64,000 nucleotides of DNA from Atherinomorus stipes (Eukaryota > Chordata > Actinopteri > Atheriniformes > Atherinidae), in contig JALJCO010010219.1 in assembly GCA_023101725.1 (NCBI GenBank), forward strand, positions 124,001 to 188,000, given 5' to 3'. A program made the position numbers and the translations under genes. Positions 11,541 to 34,255 of the stretch are shown in pieces (positions within the stretch are counted from its first letter, which is position 1; each line of letters opens with the position of its first letter). The notes beneath the pieces are model-generated. The model did no database searches. It was not told the origin of the DNA and saw only the letters and a list, made by a program, of their open reading frames with translations.

Positions 11541-13271
11541 GCCTTTAATTGTCTCCAGTTGTTCTTAAAGGCAAACGGACAAAGAAGAGCTGTTGAGGGC
11601 AGCAGCATTGGACATGGCTGCCACAGAAAACTGGGAGAACTGGTTAAATTGTGGATTGACTTGTCTGTACCAAATGATCAGATCTGGGGACACATGTGAT
11701 GCCTGTTGAGGATGAAACTGTAAAATTTGAAATGATCGTATTCTAACAGCTGTCATTGAAGTGTTGAAATAATTAAAGTCAATTCTTAAAAACGTGTTTG
11801 TCTTTATTTTATTTTTAGATTTAGTGTATATTCAGTCCAATAACCATTCAGTTGTTGAACATGCGGAAGAGAATGCATCATATCTAAATGAAAATGTTTC
11901 ATGGAAATTATGCTGTTTATTGAAATTTACAAGTTATTTATGTATTAACAGATAACAGTTTTTGTTCAATTTTCACATAAAATTCTCTCTGCTGCAGACA
12001 TTTGTGCAGCCTCTTTCAAATCCACATTAAAGTGGGGTTGAAATCTAGACTGGGGTTTGGCCATCCTAAGAGGCACCCTCTCCTATTTATTTTCAACCAG
12101 TTGTGCTGGCAATCATTTCTCTCACAAGCCAATCTCTGGTGAATCTTTTGGTAACATGGCCTCACATTGTCTTCAAACATTCAGTGCCAGGAGCTGCAAA
12201 GTAACTATGTATCATAGTATTTCTACTCCAATGCCTTACAGTTGATATGCTCTTCTGAAAAGTGGCACCAAACATGTCTACTATAACTATGAGCACATAA
12301 AAATGTTATCTGGTGTAAATTATTCCAAAAATATTTCCATTTATATTCACTGAAAAATTGTGGTTTCTGACAGTTTTGGTGTTCTCCAATGAATGTCTCC
12401 TAATAACAGACAGATCCACTTGAACAGAAAAGCTGGAGGGCTTGCATTAAAGGCATCCACGAGGGGCCTCTTTAGAACTCAACATTACAACACCTCAACA
12501 GCAAACAGGCTGATTTATACTTTACATGATGGTGCAATGCATGTATTTAGTGAGGGGGGGATTGTTACTATTGTGTACCTTGATCTCCTTCCATTGCTTT
12601 TAATGTTATAAGTGTTCTTATTGCTTTTATTTTTACTGTTTTGGCTTGTCAAGGGACTAAGGATGGAAATTAGCTTCGCTATCCTGCATATTTGCATTTT
12701 ATGTTCATTAATATGCACTGTCCCCTTTTTAAATAAATAAACTCAAGTAAATGTAGACAAAGGGTTAAGTCCATATGAATAATGATGCTGTTGCAATGGT
12801 TGACATAGCAGTTTACAGTACAGACATTATAAACAGATTTTATTTGTACTGGGTGAATACTACTGGTTATAAAGTACCAGATATTTCAATTAAGTGTCAT
12901 TTAGTAATTAAGGATCATTTACTAGGGGTGAAAAAATGTGCCAGGTCCTCTTGACTAAAATCTTTTACATGGAAAGTTTGAGATTTATTTGTTTTAGTGT
13001 TCTGAGTGGCAGTAATAATAAAAGTAAAAGCAATCAAACTTCAGTAAAAAAGTAACACCACAGCCTTGTTTTCAGAAAAGCGATAAGAAGTTGTGTTTTA
13101 CCAGAAAACTGATTAACTGGATGAATGTCACTTAGAAACTATGGATAGTTTCAAGGAAGGCACAGAAAAGGTTTTGGCATCTTGTGTTTTGTTGGGGGTG
13201 CTATTCCCCATTTTATAGCATCTTGAGCTCCTGCTAGTCGCCAGTAGGTGGCATTAATGTGCTTTTCTGCC
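11541..13271. other. intergenic DNA, pias4 to map2k2
   Basis: I see no gene here. The DNA is AT-rich. A CTCF-like motif at 13241-13253 lies just left of the hAT insertion. Confidence 0.6.
13241..13253 (+). promoter_or_regulatory. CTCF-like motif
   Basis: CCAGTAGGTGGCA fits the vertebrate CTCF core CCASYAGRKGGCR at every position. It lies between pias4 and map2k2. Binding is inferred from the motif only. Confidence 0.45.
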
Positions 13272-15302
13272 CAGGGGCGCCGTATGGGGGGAAAAGTTAG
13301 GAAGATTCCAAGGGCCCATGACTGTGGGGGGCCCCAAAAGATGTGGAAATTATCAAACCATCATTTCAAATAATATGTTTATAAACATTTCAAATAGAAC
13401 AAGAATATACAGTAGTAAAATACATTGCCTTCGTGTTCTCACTGGTTTTTCAGAAGTAAACGGCAAAACAAAGCATGAATATATTGACCAATCCACCCCC
13501 GTGAAAGTGCAAGAAATGGTTTGGTCCTCAGGAACTGCCTCAGCGCATCCGCTCCTTGCCTGTCAATACTGTGGTTTGCTGGTATCGGGCCTTTATCGCT
13601 GCATGCGCTTCATTTGACAGAGTGACAGCGAATGAAACGACTGACTAAGAAAATGTGTAAATAAGCAGCAGTATGAAAAAAATCCATTCATGGACGAAGA
13701 ACACAGCGCCCCAACAAATCAAAGTACGATTTTCAAATGAGAAGAGAAAGAAAAGAGACGAACGAAGCGTGAGCCAGTTTTTAAAGAAAGGTTTGTTGCC
13801 TGAGTTGTTCAAATGAACCTGTTGAGAGAAATAAGCTAGCTATCTGCAGACTATTACAACTTAGTTAATCCTCCTTAAGGTAGAAGTGGGATCACATGAT
13901 TGATGATGCCGGTAGTGCTGTGTCTGAAACGGAAAGTGATTTTCCCTCTTTTTCTTTCTAAGAAAAATTAATGAGCCTGTTGTGTGTCTGTAACTAACAC
14001 AGAAGCAAATAAGCCAGAAAACTCATAGAGCTGAGAATTTACATTTACATAACCAGACCAGGCAAAACATAGTTCTCACAACATCACTTGAGTGCTATTA
14101 ATTGTTTAGCAAGATACTTATATTAAATAACTGTCCTTGTCCCCCCTTAATCATATGTAAACAGATGATCCGCCAGCAGCAGCCCCCTCTTCAACCCCCC
14201 ACCCCCCTTTCCATTCCCAGTGAAGAAGGTAAGCAACATTGGGACAAGTTAGCATCATTACAGAGTCTGCTGTGGGAATTTGTCTCATTTTACCATTCCA
14301 AAAATAAGAACGAAGCATTTTTAAAATAAAAATTGAAACACTTAAAAAAAAACAAACAAACAAAAAAACATAATGATCTCTATAAAATAAAAATGTCCTG
14401 TAGTTGTAGTTGTTTGTAAAGGATAGTGGACAGTTAAATGAAAACACTGAGTAGCCACCAGCAGCCTATATTAAAATCAAAGTCACAATTTAAATAGTTC
14501 AGTTAGATTTTTACATTCAGATTGAATTACAGCCATCAAAAGACATCTATAAATCTTGACCATTCTCAAGACAGTTAATTTATTTGAGCAGCTTGAACTG
14601 CACCATAAATACCTGTACCTGTTTGCAATCTAGCTGTGAGGTCACACTGAGCTGCTGATAATTGATGTTATTAGATGATAAAATTTGTTGGTACATTATA
14701 TAAATGTAACAACTGTTACATTCTTGGCTTACATTTCTCAGGGCTCTCAGGTTTGGCCAGAAAGTATAGAAATGGAGGAACAACAAAAAATTAGGGCTGT
14801 CAAAAAATTTATCCTATCGTCAAACAAGACTTTTTTTTTTTTTTTTATTAATTAGTACTGCTACATGTAGACAACACATAAACTTTTGTTTTATAACTTA
14901 AAGGCTAAAACCAAGCCAGAAATCTGGCAGTATTCCAGGACTAAGACCTGAATTTCAGCTTCACATTAATACAGTTGTGAAGTCGGCCTGTGAGGATCAG
15001 CAGCATTCTGGACTAAACTGCCGTCTGAAGGACTTTAGGGAGACATGTAAGGACAGGGTTTCAGTAGTTTAGTAAATATAAATGCAGAATTCTTGCTGAG
15101 ACACCTTTAATCCTAAATGTGTCCTAGAAGTGATAAACGCGATTAAGCAGGATGAATTTTTTGGCAGCCATACAAAAAATACTTTGAAACTGTAAATAAT
15201 ACTCTTTTTATAACATTTTTAAGTCTTGCATCAATTTTTTGAGGGAGGAGGGCCCAACATGAATGTCTTTCATGGGGCCCAAAATTCCTGGCGGCGCCCC
15301 TG
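13272..15302. mobile_element. hAT-superfamily DNA transposon, degenerate
   Basis: The ends are a perfect 11-bp inverted repeat, CAGGGGCGCCG at the left and CGGCGCCCCTG at the right. They are flanked by a perfect 8-bp target duplication TTTCTGCC (13264-13271 and 15303-15310), the hallmark of hAT insertion. The 2,031-bp interior has no intact transposase. A basic stretch near 13730-13800 could be what is left of its N-terminal part. The intact duplication suggests a clean and fairly recent insertion, although the interior is worn. The element sits between pias4 and map2k2. Confidence 0.85.
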
Positions 15303-15310
15303 TTTCTGCC

Positions 15311-16469
15311 TATTGAAAGATCTTTATGACCAATTTTAAACAAGCACCGTTCATCAAGGTCCATCAACAAATCCAAGCAGCATACATTTTAAAAATGGAA
15401 ACAAACAAAATGAAAAAGATACACTCATTATGGCTTAATTCAGGCTATTGCAAGTATTTCTGGAAGCTTTAAAGCGTGTTTTTTTTCATTTTCCAAACAA
15501 AAGTGTTCACATATTGTGAATTCCAAAAATTTGGGCAAATTCAAAAATATAGGTAGGCTATCAACTAAATTTCAATGTAAAAAGAGCTGCACAGGTGACG
15601 CAGTTGAAATAAGCTTGTACCGAAAAGAGAGTACTGGAGGGGTCTTTTGTATAATTGTTACGTGCTGCAAATAAAAAAATAAGAAGAGAGAGAGAGAGTA
15701 CTGGAGGTACTATCATAAACTACTTTTTTTCTTTCTTTTTTTTCGTATGATATATCTCGTATCTCGCATGAACTTGGCAGACTTGGAGACTTTTCAGTCT
15801 CGCGCTACTTATGCTGGGCTCTCTGTGGGTGTCACAGGTCTGATGCTGCAGGCAGCTGCTGCTGCTTCTTCCTGTACTGAGGCACCACCAGCGGTCAGTA
15901 GCAAAGCTTCATACGTTTCAGAACATCACACCCCGAACTGAAACGCTGAGGGATTACCATTTGGACCCTGTAGGGAAGTAAGCCGTGTCGGTCTGCCGGT
16001 GTAGCTGCCAGTAAAACCGTGGTGGACAGTTGACTCGTAGAAGCTGAGAAGCGAGGGGGCTGCTGCACATTAGGACGAAGAGACGCAGGGCACGATTTTT
16101 TTTCCAGTAGCTGGCGCTAGCTAATAGCAGCTAGGTGGCTAATGGGTAGTAGCAGCAGGTAGATAACCCCTAGGAGGCTGGATTGAAGAAACCCATATAC
16201 TCTAAATACTTGAGATAAACCAGAGCATTGTCGGACATTTGAAGAGTATTTCGGCATGATACCCTTAGCCAAATTAGCAAACTGACATGCTATAGAAGGT
16301 ATATTAACTTTGCTAACGTTTAGCTAGCCAAGTTCCTAGCCGTCTAGAGCGGATCCTGTTGCTTTTTCAGACTGACTTTCGAACAAGGAACATACTAAAT
16401 TAGTTGCTGCTCAGCTCACTATTGGAGGGTGTTATTGGATAAAGTGATTGAGGCTATTTATTATTAAAA
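15311..16469 (+). promoter_or_regulatory. map2k2: map2k2 promoter region and 5' UTR
   Basis: The DNA between the hAT element and the map2k2 ATG has no other gene. From about 15770 the base composition changes to a more mixed, CpG-containing sequence, as expected of a TATA-less housekeeping promoter. The transcription start cannot be fixed; a 5' UTR of a few hundred bases ending at 16469 is inferred. Confidence 0.45.
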
Positions 16470-27699
<11,230 letters not shown>

Positions 27700-29430
27700 T
27701 CACTCCTTCCACCCCAGTGCACTGCCCTGACACATCTCTGGGTCTCTCTGCATACACAAACATATACTGTGCATACATGAACACACCCCACAAAACATTT
27801 TTCCTTTTTTTTTTGTCATCTTGTTCTTGGGTAAAACAGTTTTGGCTTCCCCTTCATTTATTTCATCCCCAGCAGCAGGGCCCATTGAGTCATTGTACTG
27901 TAAGATCACAGCTTCACCACAGCAGTGTAGAGAGCAGCCACAGCTCACGTTTCCACACTGCTACAGAGGATGTAAAGCACTGAAGGGCTGCCATTGTCAG
28001 CAGAATTTGCATTGATAAACTTATTTTGTATCGTTGAATTTTCTGTATTAATCTTTTCTATGGCAACAGTTTGTGGCTTATGGGGCTCTTCTTTACTGAT
28101 CTGCTGAAGAGATTTGTTGAGCCAAAAGTGACGGAGAAATTTAAACACATTCACTCAAAAACCAAATTAGTATCTAAAAGGCGGATTAAGGTAAAGGTAA
28201 AAATCATTTCATTTTCACTTATTCATGCTAAAATGTTCTCAGCAAAAACCTTGTACTCGCCTCCAATGTAGTAATCAAGTGTATGAGTAGAGCACGGGAC
28301 AAATAGGTGTGTAAGAAGCCATTTTCACTTTTTGGCAAATAAAAGCTCACTCTGAGGTTCATTTTGTTATACAGTCGCAAACCAAAGAGGGTACTCATGA
28401 CTACTAAAGTTTTCAACGGTTGATCTTTATTTTTATTCATGAGCAGTGTCATTGTACTTTGGAATGTTCTCATTTTTCATTCACTGATCTAAACACTGAT
28501 TGTGTTAACATAGTGTTGTTTTTTTTGTTTTGTTTTTTTGTCTTTTTCAATATACATTTCAATTCACATCCTACGCTGTATGGAAGGAGAGAGATCCTGT
28601 GGAGGCTTAATACATGCTAGAATGTCTGACATTGAGAAAACAATGATCAAAATGTATTTGTGGGATGAAATGGCATGGTTTATTATCTCTCTAATAGTAT
28701 ATGTGTATTTTTATTTCCCAAGATCATAATGGGAGTAATCTGGTGTTTTATCAAGCCTAAATCTCTGCAATGTCCGTACGAATTTGCAATCATCTTAACT
28801 GATTTGAATTTTTTTTTTCTTTCTCTTTTTCTTGTTGTTCTGTACTTTTTCCCAGAAGTGTATTTGGTTTTATTTTTGCCGTATTGCTACATGTGGCACT
28901 CCAAGCTTTTGCTTGAAACAAAAAACGTAGTGACTCGCTTGCATAAAAGACTTGAGTTTAAATACTGCTTTAACTTTTTTGTTTCCTTATTTTTTTATGT
29001 TTTTTTTGTGATTTAACCCAACTCATTTTGGTGAAAGTGCAGATTTCAGATTAAATGTCAGATCTGCCAAATGGTACAAAAAGATCTGACTAAATATAAC
29101 CCAGGTTGGTGTTGGTCACATGGTGGTGGTGTTACCTGCTAGCCTGCTGTCTTGCTAGATCTCTTGTATTCTCTCTGCTTATGGCTGCCCTTTCTTATTC
29201 CCCCCAAATTGTGCATTCATTAAAACCAAATGGATGCATTGTCACTTGTATGTGTACAAAGCTATATACAAAAATTACAGGAGTACTATTTTGCAGTCTT
29301 AATATACAAATTTTTTGATTTATGTAAATGACAAGGAAAAGAGTCATTTTATTATAATATAAAATGTGTTGGATATGGTTATAATGTATAAAAAGATTAA
29401 AATAAAACTTATTTGTGAATGTACTACAAG
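27700..29430 (+). other. map2k2: map2k2 3' UTR (inferred)
   Basis: No coding content follows the stop. The first strong polyadenylation setting is AATAAA at 29401-29406, in an AT-rich tail followed by T-rich sequence. This gives a 3' UTR of about 1.7 kb. Poly-T and AT-rich stretches (28505-28560, 28810-29000) are in keeping with a UTR. Confidence 0.5.
29401..29406 (+). terminator. map2k2: candidate map2k2 polyadenylation signal
   Basis: AATAAA in the sequence TTAAAATAAAACTT about 1.7 kb after the stop, followed by CTTTCTTTTCC. Confidence 0.45.
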
Positions 29431-32400
29431 CTATGCATCTTTCTTTTCCAGTCAAAAATGATGTGCAGATTTAACTTAAATTCTGCTTTGAATTATTACC
29501 CTTATTTATGATGAGAGGATGTCAACACACTGCAGCTTTTACAACAGCACTTTTATATGTCTAGGGATACAGATATGAAGATATATATAGATTAGATCGA
29601 TTACCCTTCTGTTCATATGTGTATATGATTATATATATGTTTGAGAGAGAGAGAGCTGTTGCTGGATAAAGAGACATAGGAGCTATTTTACATACAGTAT
29701 AACCCATGAAAGATGTGCAGAATTATTCCAGTATATTTAGGCCTGTTAATCTAGTTTCCTGTAAATATCTTTTGTCGGGGAAGGGGGCATTCACCCAGGA
29801 AAATGTTGAGAATGTTTTTACAAGATTGAGAAAAGTAGGGAGACAAATATCAAGACTTTGACCATGATCAGAAAAAAATGTGAAGACTCGGCCCTGGAAG
29901 TTAAATGTGGTAATGTCATAAATTTCAGACTTGCTTCAAAAAAAAAAAACTAGTTAGGATTTTTTTTCCCTTCGGGGGGGGGGGGGGGGGGTCTTTTTCA
30001 CCAACTAGCAAGTTTCGACCATGACCACTGCAGTCTTTAATGGGGGGGGGGAGAGACACAATAGCATTTAATGGCGCCATTTAGCTAACTGATATAGCTT
30101 GCATTAGAATAGTTAAGATACAAATGGCGAGCTAAATGGTGGCTTTACTGAAAATTAAAATGGTAAGTCATCTTTTTAATACGTATCAATGCATATTTTA
30201 AAAGGTTTTTTGTTTTGTTTTTTAGCGCCCTTTATGCGTTGATCGGTAATGATATACTGCATTGGAAGGACGGGGAACAATGTGAACTTAGCAACACAAC
30301 TGTCAACTGAATCTTTTTCTTTTCTTTTTAAAAATGAATACCAAAATAAAATAGCCCATTAGTCAGAATTTATCAAAGCTCTTGCTAGTAACAAACTGCC
30401 CGAATAAGGCATAAACCAAATAGAGATTTGCCAAAAAGTTTGAAAAGTAGCCTGATAATTATTGCCAGCACGTTCATTGCTCTGGTCTAACAAAGTTACT
30501 TTGCAACAGCCACACACAAGCATTTAATGAAAAAGAGGTGTTTGCTCTAAACTGGTCAGTACAGTATGTTCCCTGCCTTTGGCAGACACCTTTGGTAGAA
30601 TATCCTTACAGAGACGTGACAGATAGGTGTCACGCATGTCCAGGGAGATTAAATCTGTAATCAAATTCAGTGTGAACATACAAAACACTTAACGAGCCCA
30701 AACGGAGAAATAAACGCTCAAAGTTTGGTTATGTTGGCATTGCTGTTTGTGGGGTTGTACATCCACAGAGCTGAAGAAACTGTGCTGACAAACCACAGCA
30801 ACTTGTCCCAGTTTTAAGATAACTATGAACCTTTAACTCAGCATTATAAGAAAATGAGCATTTTTGCACACTGATAAGAACCACCAGCACTTTCATACTG
30901 CTGACGCAAAAGTAGGCCAACAGTTGCAGGCACATTTTTACACTTTTACTAAATATATAAACCTTTAGTTTTAAGGTTATGTGGTAATGTGTGCACATAA
31001 ATTATGAAGTCCCTTTGCTTTTGGCTAGAATTAATCAAAACCATCATTCAGACAGTAATGACAAATGCAGATCAGATGTGGGGTGTCTAGCAGGGCAGTG
31101 GACCAGTCTAAATTGGAATGAAAGGCGACATTCCTATAAAAAAATATCTGACATCATCTCAGACTGCCATCCACTGAGAACAACTACTTTTGACTGGAAT
31201 TTAGACTAAAATGAACAGAAGGCATTCTATGTAAAGTCTCTGTGTTTGAGAGAACATGTATAGCTTCCAGTTCTCATTTCACTCAGGCAAAACTCTTTCA
31301 CCTGTATTCTTTCCACTTAGTACTGCAATTTATCAAAAGGACATCAAACGTCTAAATATTGCAAATCTTGTGTTTTTCTTAGGTTAAAAATTAAATCCAC
31401 TTTGTTCATTTGCAGACAGTGCTGAACAATGCCCCCTAGGCAAATAAATATGTCACTGCCTGTTTTTGCCAAGCAGTTCTCCATTTCTCCGTGAGGTTAT
31501 CTGTGCAGAGGCAGTCCAATGTCAGGATCTGCTGCACCATGAGACTTTGGAGGTTACCTGCAAGTCTGAAGTCAAAGACAGGTGTCAACAGACAGCAACA
31601 TTTTGCAATTTGTATTTAAGTGTTGCTGAAAAATGCATTCAGGGGTTTGTTGGAGTGGTAAATAGTGCAGAAGTCTGCTTAAGATAATTGTGAAATACAA
31701 TAAATGATGTAATATAAAGTCTAATTTTAATTTAGTAATTCTGACATGAGCTAGTGGATTGTAAAAAATCAGCTATTTATACCTTAGACTTCACACTAAA
31801 GTCATACACTGAAATTAGACATTTCGTTTTAGGGATATTTTTTTCTTTTTTTAAAAGTGAATAATAAACTTACAGATTTTCAAATCATGTGCATATTCCA
31901 TACTTAGCATCTAAATTTGATCAAATGAAAATATGAAATTAACCTCATAAAACAGCACTTGCAATTACTATTGTACAATTGTAGAGTTTACAGCTTGAAG
32001 GATGTTGTTTCTTTTTTCTGCTATTTTTTATCCACTTGTCCTCAGTTTTTGTGTAAATGGAAATGCATATAAGGTCCAATAATCCTTCATTTAAAAACAA
32101 AGTCAAATGAAAGTTGTTTTTTTTAAAGTAAATAACAAAATACATAAATAAAAACAAAAACAATTAAAACCATTTTAAACAAGTGGGCACTTCTACAGGT
32201 GAATTTAAAATGTTTTGAAATGCAAATGTATTCAAAGTCTTTTTCATTAGAATATATTTTGTGTAATCTGGTTCATTTAGGTTACTCATTAACACATGAT
32301 GCTGATTGTATGTGATCTATGTGTATTCACCCACCTTGGTGATGGTGCAACCCAACTGTCAAATACATTTGGTTGTCTATCCCACTCTGGCACAGTGGCT

Positions 32401-32930
32401 TACACTCAGTGAGGGGACATGTGGGTGGGCAGCTGGAAGTGGCGCAACCTCAAGTGCACTGTAAATTTGCACATGGGAACTTGTCGTTCGCTCAGTGGGT
32501 AAGGCATTTTTCAAATGAGTAATGTCCTCACCTGTTGGAGCTTGGCAGGTATTGTGAACAAAGACGGTGCGGAGCCAGAGCCAGAATGTGTTTCGAGGGG
32601 GTTGCTGGCAGCCCCTACTGTATGTGCTGGAATGTGCCAAGACTTGCTTTTGGGGTGGGACACCATGACCTCAGGCAATAGGATGGGTGGGTGCGACTTA
32701 CATAGAAAAGGAAAGGAGTAGTAAGAGATGAGGCGGGTGAGAATAGACAAGAGTTACAGCACAGTTTAATGTTAAAGCAGAAATGCCAGCGTGTGTAAAC
32801 GGGAATGACAGTCACTGTGAAACCAGAGTGGACAGTCATGGGTTAATGATTTGTGCCGTGCCTCATTCAATTTATGACTTTGACAACTGTCCACTTTTCA
32901 GTGTAAAGAAATTTCCACTTTTGTTTCACA
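29431..32930. other. intergenic DNA, map2k2 to zbtb7a
   Basis: I see no gene. It includes a G18 tract (29974-29991), a second G tract near 30043-30052, and a tRNA-like A-box sequence near 32485-32510 (GCTCAGTGGGTAAGGC, + strand) that may be a SINE trace. Confidence 0.55.
29974..29991. repeat. poly-G tract (G18)
   Basis: An uninterrupted run of 18 G. Such runs can form G-quadruplex structures and are prone to sequencing error. Confidence 0.9.
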
Positions 32931-32931
32931 G

Positions 32932-33188
32932 GGGGAGGAGGGGGAGGCTTTAGAGAGGGAATCCTGTGTCTTTAAGAGAGAGAGTGTGAGCGTGTGTGAG
33001 AGAGAGAAAGGGAGGGACCTCTTTGCCCTCCAGAAACCAGGAAGGGAATTGAGTTGATCTGCTGCTGCTTGGTTAGCGCATACGGGGCTTTAAGCTGCAC
33101 AACAGTGAGAGGGAGATAGAGAGCTCCGGAGAGGAGGAGAGGAGAGGGCTGAGCTAACCCACAACAAGCACCACCACGGCCATCGCAG
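32932..33188 (+). other. zbtb7a: probable untranslated first exon of zbtb7a
   Basis: A GA-rich, GC-elevated block ends in CCATCGCAG followed by gtgagc, a near-perfect donor. It contains no ATG, and the next coding block downstream on this strand is the zbtb7a start exon 8.5 kb away, so it is most simply its 5' UTR exon. The left edge is unsure: TTTGTTTCACAG at 32920-32931 could be an acceptor, making this an internal exon, or transcription could start within the block. Confidence 0.5.
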
Positions 33189-34240
33189 GTGAGCTAAAGG
33201 CACCCTGTCATCCCCCCTCTGTCTGCCCTGGGCCTGTCGAACACAGGGGGAGCAGGGCAGAGGAGGAGAGGAGAGAGGGAGGAATGAGGGAGGGGGCCAG
33301 AAAGGAGAGCAGGGTGGGGGGGTTGGCCAGAGAAGAGAGGTGGGTCGCAGCAGCAGTCCCTAGTCAAGGTTCCTCTTTTTTTTATTTTTGATTCTAAAAT
33401 CTTCCTAAAGTACTTCCCCTGTGCAGTTCTTTACCTCTGGGGAATCTTAAGATAAAGTTTATAGGATGTATACAAGGCATTAACTTTTCAGGCAGGTGGA
33501 AGCACTTAGAGGAGGAGGCGGGGGGTGGAGGGGTTCTTAAGAGAGGGTGGGGGGTACTGAACGAAGAGAAGGAGGAACCAAAAATAATTATATCGGACAA
33601 GGCACAAGCAATGACAACAACTTTTTGGGACAGTAATGACTGAAACGCTCAGTGTGGGGAAGGCTGCGTGCTGTCTGCACGGGGGCAGGTTATGGTGGCA
33701 TTACACTGTTTAGAATGGAAATTAGTCAATTTAGGTCAGGAGTTTCAAGTATGTCTGATTTGTTTCAAGAGTGTAAGCTGATGAAAGAATCCACCTCTAA
33801 TGTTTCAGTGCTGCTGAGAAAGTTGAAGCTAAATGTTTTTTGTTTTTCTCCTTTTTTTCCCCCCCTACAAAGCTCTGCCCTGTTTGATGGTTGGTCTGTA
33901 CTTTAATACCTGGCAGCCTGCTAGCAACATACTGTAGTGTATAATTCAGCCCTGAGTGCTTACGTTAGAGCAGGCTTGGAGATAGTGGGGGTGGTGAGGG
34001 CAGAGACAGTTGGGACTCGTAGTCCACAGTGGGGGCTGTAAACCAGGTCAGATGGGGTTTCAGAACTCTGTATCCCAGAGTGCCTTGCCCTCGGCCATCC
34101 AGGAAAGGGAACGGCCGCCAGCCTATCCCAACGAGGAGGTGTGGTGAGTGAGCTGCAGTCAAGCCAATGAGACAAGGAGATGCGGAGCTGAGTTGTGGGC
34201 TGAAAATAGAGGAGGGGGGTGGTGGTGGTTGGGATGGGAT

Positions 34241-34255
34241 GGGGGGGGGGGGGGG
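34241..34255. repeat. poly-G tract (G15)
   Basis: An uninterrupted run of 15 G after a G-rich stretch from 34212. Confidence 0.9.

Noticed and set aside
32485..32510. tRNA-like A box GCTCAGTGGGTAAGGC
   Set aside because: No clear B box at the right distance and no cloverleaf, so not called a tRNA; at most a SINE trace.
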